Assembly (NCBI RefSeq): GCF_004114935.1
Contig: NZ_CP022221.1
Span: forward strand, 3,803,001-3,867,000
Source: Bradyrhizobium zhanjiangense
Lineage (GTDB): Bacteria > Pseudomonadota > Alphaproteobacteria > Rhizobiales > Xanthobacteraceae
Length of the DNA: 64,000 bases
Direction of reading: 5' to 3'
Part shown: positions 32,656 through 42,928 of the stretch, in pieces
Layout: every line of letters begins with the position of its first letter
How positions within the stretch are numbered: position 1 is the first letter of the stretch
Program-made: the position numbers and the translations under genes
Notes under the pieces: generated by a model
What the model saw: only the letters and a program-made list of their open reading frames with translations
Told to the model about the DNA's origin: nothing
Database searches by the model: none

Positions 32656-32957
32656 GGCGGCATCAAGCGCAGGTGCGGGGAGGCGGCCGGAGCTCCGCGC
32701 CGGCGCGCTTCGCCGATGGTGAATGGGCACCAATCTTTCAAAAAGGAGGAAAACAACCCCATGCACAGTAGGCTGTGAGGCGATTTCGTCATTCCATTAA
32801 TGGCTTACTGGAAGTATTTAGATGCCATAATCACGCGGGATGCTCAGCCAAGCGTATCCCGGCGCGCGATGCTAGATTCCCGCGCGGTCAACGGCGGCCG
32901 CTAGCGGCGGTCAGGTTCTGCAGCGTGCCCAGGCGCTACCGCTCGCCGTCGTGGGCC
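32656..32957. other. Gene-free stretch with one striking ribosome-binding site
   Basis: I see no gene in this 302-bp stretch. At 32741-32748 there is AAAGGAGG, an almost perfect anti-SD complement. Eleven bases later ATG CAC AGT AGG CTG TGA (32761-32778) could encode a five-residue peptide. Confidence 0.3.
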
Positions 32958-33125
32958 TTAGTGGACCTTGATCTCGCCGAGAGGCAACCGCAGCTCGGCG
33001 GCGCGCTCGTCACGGTCCTTCTTGCGAAACTCGTTTTCCTTGCGCTCGAATTTGATCATCTCCTCCTGCGCGGCCTCCAGGAGGTGGTTGCGCCTGATGG
33101 CGCCGTGGTGTGTGTCTTCAGTCAT
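32958..33125 (-). CDS. Small charged hypothetical protein (55 residues)
   Basis: This short gene encodes MTEDTHHGAIRRNHLLEAAQ followed by EEMIKFERKENEFRKKDRDE and the end RAAELRLPLGEIKVH. It is highly charged and helical, with a likely coiled-coil middle. The codon pattern is typical of the surrounding genome and the frame is free of rare features, supporting a real gene. No known domain is recognised. Confidence 0.55.
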   Translation of the reverse strand: MTEDTHHGAIRRNHLLEAAQEEMIKFERKENEFRKKDRDERAAELRLPLGEIKVH

Positions 33126-33268
33126 GCCAGGGGTCCCCAGAGTTGCGGTCCCATCCCGAAGAAGGCCACAGACCGCGAAAAGGTTCGGTGCCTCAGGATT
33201 AAGGATTTATGACGGCGCTTGGGCCCGTGCGTCTTTGATGCGCGTCAGTTTCGGACGAGGATCCCATC

Positions 33269-33376
33269 GTGGCAGAGCAGACGGTTCATGCCGAGGGCAA
33301 ATGCGCGTGCACGTCTGGTCAGGACGCGCGCGCCGACGAAAGCGACGATCGCGCTCACCCGATCTCGCAGGAATGA
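33269..33376 (+). CDS. Tentative 35-residue peptide
   Basis: A GTG-started frame preceded by GAGGA at seven bases encodes MAEQTVHAEGKCACTSGQ then DARADESDDRAHPISQE. The CAC motif is notable, but there is no homology support. It may be chance. Confidence 0.22.
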   Translation: MAEQTVHAEGKCACTSGQDARADESDDRAHPISQE

Positions 33377-33447
33377 TTCCAAGCATGGCGTGAAACGAAA
33401 GAGGCCGCCGAGGCGGCCCTCGGCGGCTTCATCTGCTGGCCTGCTGA

Positions 33448-33595
33448 AGCATGATCCGGACCCGAAGGGCCGCGTTGGCGCAAAGCGTGCAGCGGTTTTT
33501 CTCGCGATAAAGGTGGACCGCGTTTGCGCGGAGATCATGCTCAAACAATAATCGAAAGCGCGATGACGATGCTTCGTCATCTCATCGCGCGTTAG
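33448..33595. repeat. Dispersed repeat family B, copy 3 (with insertion)
   Basis: The outer arms AGCATGATCCGG and GAGATCATGCT are as in copies 1 and 2. About 45 bp of additional inverted sequence (GGGCCGCGTTGGCGCAAAGCG and GACCGCGTTTGCGCGG) sits inside. The second module, AAAGCGCGATGACGATGC / GTCATCTCATCGCGCG, follows. It abuts the gene ending at 33592. Confidence 0.8.
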
Positions 33596-33783
33596 TGGCA
33601 GGGCTTGCCAAGCATCTGCGCGTACCGGCTGTGGCAACCGTCGTGCAATTGCGATTTCTTCGTAATTTTTGCACCGACTTTCGGAGCGCCCGATGAGATC
33701 GGAGTGTTCGATGTCTGCGCTTGCGTCGAGGCCGAGCCGACGAAGATGGCCAGGGCCACAACGATCTTGAAAACCGATTTCAT
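33592..33783 (-). CDS. Small secreted hypothetical protein
   Basis: The 63-residue product has a signal peptide (IVVALAIFVGSASTQAQ) and a short mature part ending HDGCHSRYAQMLGKPCH with two Cys and three His, suggesting a disulfide or metal site. GGAGG lies four bases before the ATG. A strong 8-bp inverted repeat (33814-33836) lies just upstream, so expression is probably regulated. No family is recognised. Confidence 0.65.
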   Translation of the reverse strand: MKSVFKIVVALAIFVGSASTQAQTSNTPISSGAPKVGAKITKKSQLHDGCHSRYAQMLGKPCH

Positions 33784-33813
33784 CACGCCTCCTGGATTCA
33801 AGGGTACGAAATA

Positions 33814-33836
33814 TAACGCTACATATACTAGCGTTA
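33814..33836 (-). promoter_or_regulatory. Inverted repeat TAACGCTA-N7-TAGCGTTA
   Basis: Eight-base arms pair perfectly around CATATAC. A third half-site-like TAGCATT lies at 33844-33850. The AT-rich block is 31-53 bp upstream of the small secreted gene and looks like an operator. Confidence 0.55.
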
Positions 33837-33991
33837 CAAAAAGTAGCATTCAGGCGCAAGAGATCCAGCGAAACACCAATTAGGACAGTGCTACGAACGG
33901 TAGTTGCCCGGAATCCACTTGGCATCTGGACACCGGTACGGTGCCTCCCGCCGGGGCTGGAATTTCATCCCGAAACGAGATTGCAACCGGC

Positions 33992-34020
33992 AAAGGGGTC
34001 GCTGAAGGGCGGCCCCTTTT
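33992..34020 (+). terminator. Terminator-like hairpin of uncertain parent
   Basis: AAAGGGGTCGC and GCGGCCCCTTTT form an 8-10 bp stem with one G-U pair and end in TTTT. No plus-strand gene is obvious upstream of it in 33850-33990. Confidence 0.5.
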
Positions 34021-34059
34021 CGATTCAGGCACGAGCAAGGGGATTGGGACAGCCGCAAA

Positions 34060-34074
34060 GAACATATTGCGAAC
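34060..34074 (+). promoter_or_regulatory. LexA/SOS box of recA
   Basis: GAACATATTGCGAAC is the GAAC-N7-GAAC direct repeat recognised by alphaproteobacterial LexA. It lies 93 bp before the recA start codon. A further overlapping GAAC occurs at 34077-34080. Confidence 0.85.
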
Positions 34075-34167
34075 TGAGAACAAATGGGGTACATTATTTT
34101 TATCGCCGGCCCGTCCTCTCAATCGTTTGTCCCCCTAGCGAATCCTCGCCATAAGGAGCACGACCCA

Positions 34168-35253
<1,086 letters not shown>

Positions 35254-35358
35254 GCCTTAAAGCAGTAGAGTTTTCGCGAGGAGCGGGCGCTGAGGACGTT
35301 GAGTTGCCGACGTCTTCGGTGCCCATTTCGTTTGGGGGTGGGGTGGGATGCGTCCGCG

Positions 35359-35795
35359 ATGAAGCGTCTGATCTTGACCAGTTCGTCCGGATTTGGGCTC
35401 GCCAAATCGGGATTGGCCGAAATTGTCGTTGCGTTTTCTTTTCGCTTTCAGTGGGGACCCTTGCCTTCACCTGAAATGCTTGCGGCCTATTTTGCGGCGC
35501 GTTCGGAGACGCTTTCACCCGGTGATCACTGGCCCGATGGGGCATCCGCTGGCCTAGTGCCATCCGAAACCGCAAGGATTTGTCCCTTATCGAGTTCTGT
35601 GAACCCTACGATGCGATCGAACTCTGGTTCGACCCGAATCCCGAAGATCAGTTGCAACTGATTTGGTTGCTCGATCACCTCAGATCTCATTCCGGGCCGG
35701 CGCAAAAACTCAAACTGCGCCTTGTGCCGGACGATCTGATCGTGATGAGGGGCGATCGCCTGTGGCGGTACGGTCTCGGTTTGACGAAACCGTGA
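35359..35795 (+). pseudogene. Frameshifted and truncated copy of a DUF1835-like gene (copy 1)
   Basis: The N-terminal part (MKRLILTSSSGFGLAKSGLA, FRFQWGPLPSPEMLAAYF) is read in one frame. From about 35570 the homology continues in another frame (SLIEFCEPYDAIELWFDPNP, then EDQLQLIWLLDHLRS). Both parts align with the intact copy at 35806. The reading then stops soon after LRLVPDDLI, without the C-terminal two-thirds, 10 bp before copy 2. It is therefore both frameshifted and truncated. Confidence 0.75.
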
Positions 35796-35805
35796 GGCTG
35801 CGAGG

Positions 35806-36804
35806 ATGACGCGGCTCATCGTGACAACAGATTCATCCGCTGCCGGCGCTCTGCTACGCGCGGACCTTGCCGATCTCGTCATCGCGATCGAGCGCCGGCT
35901 CATCTGGGGGCCGCTGCCGTCCGAGGAGGAATTGGGGGCTTTCTTTGCGCCGCGCACGACGCAGCCTTGCGATCTTCATTGGTTGGACAACACGCCGTCC
36001 TGGCGTCTCGAAGGGTCGGGAGTGAAAGACCGTGGACTGATCGAGCTGCTGTCGGAATGCGACTCGGCCGAATTGTGGATGGGGCCAGAGCCGAATGCGC
36101 AATTGCTTCTGCTCTGGCTGCTCGACCATTGCGGCAATGAAAGAGCGGCGGTTTCCAAACTCGTGATACGTCAGCTGGACATTGCCGTTGGTCGTGTCGA
36201 TCTGGAGCGGCTTGCCAAGCTGAACCCGCCGATTGTTGAGCTCAGGCCTGATCACCTTGAAATCGCAGCTCGTGCGTGGCGGGCCTATCGTGCGCCGACG
36301 CCGCAGGATTGGTTCGGCCTTCTCAAAACGGATTTGAGTTTGCTTCCGCAGCTTGAGCGGGGCGCCGTTGACCTGCTCGAAGAGCTTCCGAGCGTTGCCA
36401 CTGGTCTCGGAGCCACTGAGATGCGGATTCTTGGGTTGATCGCACCAGGCAACGTGCAGCCCTTCGATGTCTTCCCAGGCCATCAGAAGCCCAACGAGCG
36501 TCGCGTATTCGACTACTGGGAAGTGGGCGCGCTGCTTGATGGGCTCGCGCGATGTCCGGTGCCGGCCGTAGCAGGGCTGGACGAGGGGCCATTCTCGCTC
36601 GACATGCATGACGATGCTCTCCGTCACGCACGATACAAGCAATCCCGCTTGTCGCTTACAGATCTGGGGAAGGCGGTGCTGGCAGGCGATGAGGATTTCT
36701 GCCGCCATAATCCGATCGCGCGCTGGTGGGGCGGCACGCTTGTCACCACCGAACGGCTCCGGCGGTGGGATCGCGAAAGCCGCTTATTGGTCCCGCCGGT
36801 TTGA
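35806..36804 (+). CDS. DUF1835-like protein (intact copy 2)
   Basis: The 332-residue protein begins MTRLIVTTDSSAAGALLRAD, followed by RRLIWGPLPSEEELGAFFAP and ECDSAELWMGPEPNAQLLLL. This layout resembles the N-terminal domain of DUF1835 proteins, where an acidic ELW...DQLQLL stretch is typical. The C-terminus has WRAYRAPTPQDWF and RWWGGTLVTTERLRRWD. The function is unknown. It is the only unbroken member of a local array (35359-37982). Base composition appears less GC-rich than the neighbours, so the array may be acquired DNA. Confidence 0.7.
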   Translation: MTRLIVTTDSSAAGALLRADLADLVIAIERRLIWGPLPSEEELGAFFAPRTTQPCDLHWLDNTPSWRLEGSGVKDRGLIELLSECDSAELWMGPEPNAQLLLLWLLDHCGNERAAVSKLVIRQLDIAVGRVDLERLAKLNPPIVELRPDHLEIAARAWRAYRAPTPQDWFGLLKTDLSLLPQLERGAVDLLEELPSVATGLGATEMRILGLIAPGNVQPFDVFPGHQKPNERRVFDYWEVGALLDGLARCPVPAVAGLDEGPFSLDMHDDALRHARYKQSRLSLTDLGKAVLAGDEDFCRHNPIARWWGGTLVTTERLRRWDRESRLLVPPV

Positions 36805-36830
36805 TGCGTATCGCTCAGAGTGTTGGGTAA

Positions 36831-36853
36831 TCAATTTGAGACGCGATCGTGTC
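36831..36853 (+). repeat. 23-bp direct repeat, left copy
   Basis: TCAATTTGAGACGCGATCGT plus GTC occurs here and again at 36991-37013 with one base different, 160 bp apart. The pair brackets a gene fragment, consistent with duplication and recombination in the array. Confidence 0.8.
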
Positions 36854-36880
36854 TCGTTTTTGGAGTAGGACGCCGGGGCT

Positions 36881-36990
36881 ATGAAGCGTGTGATCTTGAC
36901 CAGTTCGTCCGGCGTTGGTCTCACGTATGCCGGTCGTGCTGACATGGTCGTCCCCTTGATCTTTCGGCAAAAGTGCCCCTGTATTACGTA
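36881..36990 (+). pseudogene. N-terminal fragment of a DUF1835-like gene
   Basis: MKRVILTSSSGVGLTYAGRA then DMVVPLIFRQK resembles the first 35 residues of copy 1, after which homology is lost. It is a remnant left between the two 23-bp direct repeats. Confidence 0.65.
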
Positions 36991-37013
36991 TCAATTTGAG
37001 ATGCGATCGTGTC
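36991..37013 (+). repeat. 23-bp direct repeat, right copy
   Basis: TCAATTTGAGATGCGATCGT plus GTC matches the left copy at 36831. The GTG start of copy 3 lies within it. Confidence 0.8.
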
Positions 37014-37982
37014 ACATCTGATCCTGGCCACGAACGATCTTGCGGCAAACACGCTTCGCCAATCGGGTGCGGCGAACATCGCGCTCGGATTCTGTCTACG
37101 CTTCGTCTCGGGGAAATTACCTTCCGAGGAGCAACTTTTGATGGGGCTGGAGCGGCGATCGGAAAAGCACCGTAATCCAGGCGATCATTGGCTCGACGAC
37201 GTTTGTCGCGGCTCGCTGGAAGGTTTCGGCACGCGCGATATCGGTTTCTTCGAGCTGTGTGCGAAGTTCGACTCAATCGAAGTATGGGTCGATCCCCTGC
37301 CCAATGATCAGCTTGTGCTCGTCTGGCTGCTCGACCTTCTTCGCCCCTACAAGGAGATCACGACGAAGCTGAGCTTGGTGCATACGGATGACATTGTTGC
37401 GAACTATGCACCGCAATCGGTCGCAAAATGGAAGCTGCCGGCCTTCAAGGTGGTCGACAATCATTTGATGACGGCAAGCCGCGCTTGGCCGGCCTATCGG
37501 GCGTCGACGCCAGAACCCTGTTTCGATCTGCTGATGACGGATCTGATGATCCTGCCGAGACTTCGATCGGCGCTCATTGCGATGCTTGAAGAGCTTCCGG
37601 ACAGGTTGACGGGGCTCGGAGCCAGCGAATGGACATGCTGGACTTTGTGAACGACGGGCACACCGAGCCAAAGCGCGTCTGTGAGGCGAGGTGGCTTCGT
37701 GATGTGCTCGAAGATGGCGAAGCGAGCGATGCTTTGATCGAACTGGCGCAACATTCGGCACCGCCCGTCCTGCTGGGCGATCCGTCGTTCGACAATGAGG
37801 CCCGCTACCGCGGCGAGAGCGAGTGGAAGGTCACGCTGACTGAACTTGGACGTTCACTTGTCGCGCGCGAAGACGACGTGTGGCATCACAACACGATCAA
37901 ACGTTGGTGGGGCGGTACCGAACTGACCAACGAACGGCTCTGGCGCTGGGACGCCGAGACCCGCTCGTTGATCGCGCCGTAA
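37009..37982 (+). pseudogene. DUF1835-like gene with internal deletion and frameshift (copy 3)
   Basis: The first frame (37009-37650) encodes MSHLILATNDLAANTLRQSG, FELCAKFDSIEVWVDPLPND and later LTGLGASE, collinear with copy 2. At about 37630-37645 a short segment equivalent to MRILGLIAPGNV of copy 2 is missing. The homology continues in a different frame (37629-37982: DMLDFVNDGHTEPKRVCEAR to RWWGGTELTNERLWRWDAET). The start is a GTG. It is probably a broken gene, unless a sequencing error or programmed frameshift is involved. Confidence 0.7.
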
Positions 37983-37985
37983 GTG

Positions 37986-38104
37986 CCGTAGGATGGGCAA
38001 AGGTGCGCAAGCGCCGTGCCCACCATATTTCAATAAAGGCAAGGTGGTGGGCACGCTTCCGCCTTCGCTCTTCGAGCTACGGCGGACAAGCCGCTTTGCC
38101 CACC
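37986..38104. repeat. Dispersed repeat family H, copy 1
   Basis: GGATGGGCAAAGGTGCGC at left and GCTTTGCCCACCCGAG at right are inverted arms, with GTGCCCACCAT / GGTGGTGGGCAC inside. The second copy is at 50524-50620. Confidence 0.85.
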
Positions 38105-38122
38105 CGAGACCTCCGTCGCGTC

Positions 38123-40990
38123 TTACTCCGCCGCTTCCGCGTAATCGCTCACCGGCGGGCAGGAGCATACGAGGTTACGATCGCCGTAGACGTTGTCGAC
38201 GCGCCCGACCGGGCTCCAATATTTGTCGGTACGCGAGACGCCGTCGGGGAAGCAGCCCTCGGCACGGGTATAGGCGCGATTCCACGCATCATCCGCGATG
38301 TCGTGCACGGTGTGCGGAGCGTGGCGCAAGGGCGAGGCCGCGATCTCAAAGCGACCAGCTTCGACCTCGGCGATTTCTTTCCGGATCGCGATCATGGCGT
38401 CGCAGAACCGGTCCAGCTCGGCCTTCGATTCCGACTCGGTCGGCTCGATCATCAGCGTTCCCGGTACGGGGAAGCTCATGGTCGGCGCGTGGAAGCCGTA
38501 ATCGATCAGGCGTTTTGCGATGTCGTCCACCGTGACGCCCGACGTCGTCTTCAGCGGACGGGGGTCGACGATGCACTCATGGGCGACGCGGCCCTTGGCG
38601 TTCTTGTAGAGCACCGGGAAGTGCGGATCGAGGCGCGCTGCGATGTAATTGGCGTTGAGGATCGCGATCTCGGTCGCACGCTTCAATCCTTCACCGCCCA
38701 TCATCAAGATGTAGATGTAGGAGATGGTGAGGATCGAGGCCGAGCCGAACGGCGCGGCCGAGACCGGGCCGACCTGGGCGTCCGCCTTTGTTGCGGGATG
38801 GCCGGGGAGGAACGGGGCGAGATGCGCTCTTACGCCGATCGGGCCCATGCCGGGGCCGCCGCCGCCATGCGGAATGCAGAAGGTCTTGTGCAAATTGAGG
38901 TGGCTGACGTCGGCGCCGTAATCGCCGGGCCTGCTAAGGCCGACCTGTGCGTTGAGGTTGGCGCCGTCGAGGTACACTTGGCCGCCATGGCCGTGCACGA
39001 TGTCGCAGATCTCGCTGATGTGCTCCTCGAACACGCCATGGGTCGAGGGATAGGTGATCATGACCGCGGCGAGATCGTTCGAATGCTTTTCCGCCTTGGC
39101 GCGGAGATCGTTGACATCGACGTCGCCGTTCTTCTCGCAAGCGACCACCACCACGTCCATGCCGACCATCGCGGCCGAAGCCGGGTTGGTGCCATGGGCG
39201 GAGGAGGGGATCAGGCAGATCTTGCGCTGGCTCTGTCCGCGCGACGCGTGATAGCCACGGATTGCGAGCAGGCCGGCATATTCGCCCTGCGCGCCCGAAT
39301 TCGGCTGCAGCGAGATCGCGTCATAGCCGGTGATGTCGCACAGCCACTTTTCAAGCCGCGCGAACAGCGCGTGATAGCCGGCGGCCTGCTCGCGCGGAGC
39401 GAACGGATGCAGCGTCGCAAACTCCGGCCAGGTCAGCGGCATCATCTCGGTGGTCGCGTTCAGCTTCATGGTGCAGGAGCCAAGCGGAATCATGGCGCGG
39501 TCGAGCGCGAGGTCGCGATCACTGAGCTTGCGCATGTAGCGCAGCATCTCGGTCTCCGAGCGATGCGCGTGGAACACCGGATGGGTGAGGAACGCGGTGG
39601 TGCGCTTCAAGTCTTCCGGCAGCGCTTCGCGCGTCTCGGCGTCGATCTCGGCATAGGCGAGGGTGCCGCCGAAGGCGCGCCAGACCGCTTCCACCGTCGC
39701 GGGCGTCGTGGTCTCGTCGAGCGCGATGCGAAGCGCGGTTTCACCGATGCCGAGATTGATCTTCTCGGCAGCGGCGCGCGCGACGATCTCGACGCGCTTG
39801 GCGCCGGCATCGACGCTGAGCGTGTCGAAGAAGCTGTCCGACTGGAGCGCAAAGCCGAGCTTGCGCAGGCCGCTCGCGAGCACCGCGGCGCGGCGGTGCA
39901 CGTTGCGCGCGATCTGCATCAATCCCTCGGGGCCATGATAGACCGCATACATCGAGGCGATCACGGCGAGCAACACCTGCGCGGTGCAGATGTTGGAGGT
40001 CGCCTTCTCGCGGCGGATGTGCTGCTCGCGAGTCTGCAGCGCCAGGCGATAAGCCGGTGCACCGCGCGAATCCACGGAGAGGCCGACAATGCGGCCGGGC
40101 AGCGAGCGCTTGAGCGCATCGCGCACCGCCATATAGGCCGCGTGCGGTCCGCCATAACCCATCGGCACGCCAAAACGTTGCGCCGAGCCGATTGCGATGT
40201 CGGCGCCCAGCTCGCCGGGCGAGGCGAGCAGCGTCAGTGCCAGCAGGTCAGCGGCAATGATCGCCAGCGCGCCCTTGGCCTTCAGCGCCGCGATCGCGGG
40301 CCGCAAGTTCCGCACCGCGCCCGAAGAGCCCGGATATTGCAGCAGCGCACCAAGCACGTCACTCTTAGCGAGATCGGTGACGGGGTCGCCGACGATCAAA
40401 TTCCAGCCCAGCGGCTCGGCGCGGGTGCGCATCACCGCGAGCGTCTGCGGATGCACGTCTTTGTCGACGAAGAACGCCTTTGCCTTCACCTGCGAGTGCC
40501 GCTCGGCCAGCGCCATGGCTTCGGCCGCCGCGGTCGCCTCATCCAGCAGCGAAGCGTTGGCGACGTCGAGACCGGTGAGATCGCAGATCATGGTCTGGAA
40601 GTTGAGCAGCGCTTCCAGGCGGCCTTGGCTGATCTCGGGCTGATAGGGCGTATACGCCGTGTACCAGGCCGGATTTTCGAGGATGTTGCGCTGGATCACC
40701 GCGGGCAGGATCGTGCCGGAATAGCCTTGGCCGATCAGCGAGGTGAAGACCTGGTTCTGCCGCGCCAGCTCGGCCATATGCGCAATCGCCTCGGTTTCGC
40801 TCAACGGCTTGCCGAGATCGAGCGGGGCGGCCTGCCGGATCGAGGCCGGCAGCGTCTCCGCCATCAGCGCGTCGACGCTTTTCGCGCTGACCGCCTCGAG
40901 CATCGCGGTGACGTCGCCTGCCGAGGGGCCGATGTGGCGGCGAACGAAGCTGGTTGCGATGTCGCCATTGGATTTGCGGTGCGCGGTCAT
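38123..40990 (-). CDS. gcvP: Glycine dehydrogenase (decarboxylating), P-protein
   Basis: The 955-residue single-chain P-protein of the glycine cleavage system decarboxylates glycine with PLP and transfers the aminomethyl group to lipoyl-GcvH. The PLP lysine lies in [19 protein letters not shown] (Lys at about residue 702). The glycine-rich substrate region [19 protein letters not shown] is intact. GAGGA seven bases upstream of the second of two adjacent ATGs decides the start. It is the last gene of a gcvT-gcvH-gcvP operon controlled by a glycine riboswitch. A palindromic repeat lies between it and gcvH. Confidence 0.97.
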   Translation of the reverse strand: MTAHRKSNGDIATSFVRRHIGPSAGDVTAMLEAVSAKSVDALMAETLPASIRQAAPLDLGKPLSETEAIAHMAELARQNQVFTSLIGQGYSGTILPAVIQRNILENPAWYTAYTPYQPEISQGRLEALLNFQTMICDLTGLDVANASLLDEATAAAEAMALAERHSQVKAKAFFVDKDVHPQTLAVMRTRAEPLGWNLIVGDPVTDLAKSDVLGALLQYPGSSGAVRNLRPAIAALKAKGALAIIAADLLALTLLASPGELGADIAIGSAQRFGVPMGYGGPHAAYMAVRDALKRSLPGRIVGLSVDSRGAPAYRLALQTREQHIRREKATSNICTAQVLLAVIASMYAVYHGPEGLMQIARNVHRRAAVLASGLRKLGFALQSDSFFDTLSVDAGAKRVEIVARAAAEKINLGIGETALRIALDETTTPATVEAVWRAFGGTLAYAEIDAETREALPEDLKRTTAFLTHPVFHAHRSETEMLRYMRKLSDRDLALDRAMIPLGSCTMKLNATTEMMPLTWPEFATLHPFAPREQAAGYHALFARLEKWLCDITGYDAISLQPNSGAQGEYAGLLAIRGYHASRGQSQRKICLIPSSAHGTNPASAAMVGMDVVVVACEKNGDVDVNDLRAKAEKHSNDLAAVMITYPSTHGVFEEHISEICDIVHGHGGQVYLDGANLNAQVGLSRPGDYGADVSHLNLHKTFCIPHGGGGPGMGPIGVRAHLAPFLPGHPATKADAQVGPVSAAPFGSASILTISYIYILMMGGEGLKRATEIAILNANYIAARLDPHFPVLYKNAKGRVAHECIVDPRPLKTTSGVTVDDIAKRLIDYGFHAPTMSFPVPGTLMIEPTESESKAELDRFCDAMIAIRKEIAEVEAGRFEIAASPLRHAPHTVHDIADDAWNRAYTRAEGCFPDGVSRTDKYWSPVGRVDNVYGDRNLVCSCPPVSDYAEAAE

Positions 40991-41020
40991 CATTGGGTCC
41001 TCGCTTTAATCATCTGACGC

Positions 41021-41121
41021 CGTCATGCCCCGCGAAGGCGGGGCATCCAGTAGTCACCGGCAGCGGGAATTGAACCGAGAAGCTGCGGCGTACTGGATCG
41101 TCCGCCTTCGCGGACGATGAC
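41021..41121. repeat. Palindromic repeat inside the gcv operon
   Basis: CGTCATGCCCCGCGAAGGCG, then GGGCATCCAGTA at left, and TACTGGATCGTCCGCC, then TTCGCGGACGATGACA at right. The arms are inverted around a short spacer. It lies between gcvH and gcvP and would fold in the mRNA. Confidence 0.85.
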
Positions 41122-41151
41122 ATCGAGAATGAGGTTACAGTTCGCTTCATC

Positions 41152-41520
41152 TCACGCCGTATGGGCCTTGTACGCAGCTTCATCCATGAGGCCGCCGAGC
41201 TCGCTTTTGTCGGCGATCTTGATCTTGAAGAACCAGGCCGCGCCTTGCGCATCCGAGTTCACCAGCGCCGGCTCGGCGGCGAGTGCGGGGTTGATCTCGA
41301 GCACTTCGCCCGAGACCGGGGCATAGACGTCGGAGGCAGCCTTGACGGATTCGACGACGGCGGCAGCTTCCGCCTTCTTCAGCACGCGGCCGAGCTTGGG
41401 CAGTTCGACGAACACGACGTCGCCGAGCTGCTGCTGCGCGTAGTCGGTGATCCCGACGGTGGCGACGTCGCCCTCGATGGCGAGCCATTCATGGTCGGAG
41501 GTGTACAGCGTCGTGGTCAT
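41152..41520 (-). CDS. gcvH: Glycine cleavage system H-protein
   Basis: The 122-residue lipoyl carrier shuttles the aminomethyl group between P- and T-proteins. The lipoylated lysine is Lys60 in [19 protein letters not shown]. Length and the N-terminal [20 protein letters not shown] are standard. It lies 10 bp downstream of gcvT and is clearly co-transcribed with it. Confidence 0.97.
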   Translation of the reverse strand: MTTTLYTSDHEWLAIEGDVATVGITDYAQQQLGDVVFVELPKLGRVLKKAEAAAVVESVKAASDVYAPVSGEVLEINPALAAEPALVNSDAQGAAWFFKIKIADKSELGGLMDEAAYKAHTA

Positions 41521-41530
41521 TGTCGAATCC

Positions 41531-42679
41531 TCAGCGTTTGTAGGTGTTTTTGACGAAGGGCATGGCGGCGACCTGCAAGGGCAGGCGCTGGCCGCGCACT
41601 TCGGCGAACAGCTTGGTGCCGAGCGCGCTCTGGCTCGTGGGCACGTAGCCCATCGCCACCGGCGCGTTCAGGCTCGGGCCGAAGCCGCCCGATGTGACCT
41701 TTCCGATCGGCTCGCCCACCGTCGCATCCGCAAACAGCAGCGCGCCCTCGCGCACCGGCGCGCGTCCCTCGGTACGCAGGCCGACGCGGCGGCGGTTGGC
41801 GCCTTTATCGAAATGAGCGAGGATCGCATCAGCGCCCGGGAAGCCGCCGGGGCGCATCCCGCCGGTGCGGCGGCTCTTTTGCACCGACCATTCCAGCGCG
41901 GCCTCGACCGGCGTGGTCGTGGTGTCGATGTCGTGGCCGTAGAGGCAGAGGCCGGCCTCGAGCCGCAGGCTGTCGCGGGCGCCAAGCCCGATCGGCATCA
42001 CGTCGGGGCTTTCGAGCAGCGTCTTGGCGAGACGCTCGGCATCGCCAGCGGGAACGGAAATCTCGAACCCGTCCTCGCCGGTATAGCCCGAGCGCGAGAC
42101 GAAACAGGGCAGGCCGGCGACCTCGTGAGGGCCGGCGTCCATGAATGTCATGGAGGGCGCCGCTGCACACAATTTCGCCAACGCCGATTCCGCCTTCGGG
42201 CCCTGGAGCGCGATCAGCGCGCGGTCGGCAAGCGAATCGATGACGCAGTCGCCGGAGAGATGCGCGCGGAGATGCGCCTCGTCCGCGTCCTTGCAGGCGG
42301 CGTTGACGACCAGGAACAGGTGATCGCCGAAATTGGCGACCATCAGATCGTCGAGGATGCCGCCATCCGCATTGGTGAACTGGGCGTAGCGCTGCCGTCC
42401 CGGTGCAATCGCAAGGATATCCTGCGGCACCAGCCGCTCCAGCGCACGGGCGGTGTCCTCGACCCTGCCGGACTTCGGACGAAGTGCGATCTGGCCCATG
42501 TGGGAGACGTCGAACAGGCCGGCAGAGGCGCGGGTATGGAGATGTTCCTTCAGGACGCCCGCGGGGTATTGCACGGGCATGTCATAGCCCGCGAACGGCA
42601 CCATCTTGCCGCCAAGCGACACATGAAGGTCGTAAAGGGGCGTACGTCTGAGGGGGGCGTGGTTGTCGGTTGAAAGCAT
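41531..42679 (-). CDS. gcvT: Glycine cleavage system aminomethyltransferase (T-protein)
   Basis: The 382-residue tetrahydrofolate-dependent enzyme releases ammonia and makes methylene-THF from the aminomethyl group on GcvH. Family motifs include [30 protein letters not shown] and [14 protein letters not shown]. It is the first gene of the operon. The ATG at 42679 is taken over the preceding GTG because GAGGG is eight bases before it. A tandem glycine riboswitch and a GC-rich hairpin precede it. Confidence 0.96.
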   Translation of the reverse strand: MLSTDNHAPLRRTPLYDLHVSLGGKMVPFAGYDMPVQYPAGVLKEHLHTRASAGLFDVSHMGQIALRPKSGRVEDTARALERLVPQDILAIAPGRQRYAQFTNADGGILDDLMVANFGDHLFLVVNAACKDADEAHLRAHLSGDCVIDSLADRALIALQGPKAESALAKLCAAAPSMTFMDAGPHEVAGLPCFVSRSGYTGEDGFEISVPAGDAERLAKTLLESPDVMPIGLGARDSLRLEAGLCLYGHDIDTTTTPVEAALEWSVQKSRRTGGMRPGGFPGADAILAHFDKGANRRRVGLRTEGRAPVREGALLFADATVGEPIGKVTSGGFGPSLNAPVAMGYVPTSQSALGTKLFAEVRGQRLPLQVAAMPFVKNTYKR

Positions 42680-42689
42680 CACAGGGGCC

Positions 42690-42725
42690 CTCGGCGGTTC
42701 CCCGGGGACGATTCCCCGGGAGCAA
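42690..42725 (-). promoter_or_regulatory. Hairpin between the glycine riboswitch and gcvT (possible expression platform)
   Basis: On the minus strand CTCCCGGGGAA and TTCCCCGGGGAACC can form a stable stem just upstream of the gcvT ribosome-binding site. There is no U tract, so translational control is more likely than termination. Confidence 0.5.
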
Positions 42726-42740
42726 CCAGTCGAAGCCCCA

Positions 42741-42928
42741 TCTGTCGCTGTGCCTGAGAGTATTATCCCGTCGGCGGACGCTGGTCCGGGCCACCCTTTT
42801 TTACAAGGTAATTGCCCGTCGGCGCCTCTTTCCAGATGACGTCAAAGCCACTCGGTCCTTTTGCCTGAGAGTTTCCGGGGCGGTTGCTCCTTCGGCGCCG
42901 GCTGCCTAAAGCCGATCTCTCCCGACGT
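42741..42928 (-). ncRNA. Tandem glycine riboswitch
   Basis: Two aptamers are visible on the minus strand. Aptamer 1 (about 42846-42928) runs from GGGAGAGATCGGC to GGAAACTCTCAGGCAAAAGG. Aptamer 2 (about 42741-42836) runs from GGAAAGAGGCGCCG to TACTCTCAGGCACAGCGACA. The repeated CTCTCAGGCA with a following A/C-rich loop is the hallmark of the gcvT RNA motif, which binds glycine cooperatively. It lies in the leader of gcvTHP. Confidence 0.93.

Noticed and set aside
33245..33925. A 226-codon minus-strand frame crossing repeat B copy 3.
   Set aside because: It spans the repeat and the better supported small secreted gene in another frame; there is no ribosome-binding site or domain.
33891..33980. 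Possible short minus-strand peptide ending YRCPDAKWIPGNYRS.
   Set aside because: The ending looks protein-like, but no credible start with a ribosome-binding site is present, so I cannot support it.
34060..34080. A second overlapping LexA box (GAAC-TGA-GAAC) before recA.
   Set aside because: The spacing is 3 instead of 7 bases, so only GAACATATTGCGAAC fits the known consensus.
37880..41017. A very long open plus-strand frame (about 1045 codons) opposite gcvP.
   Set aside because: It is antisense to an intact, full-length gcvP; its translation is Arg/His/Gly-rich without domains. GC-rich codon bias leaves antisense frames open.
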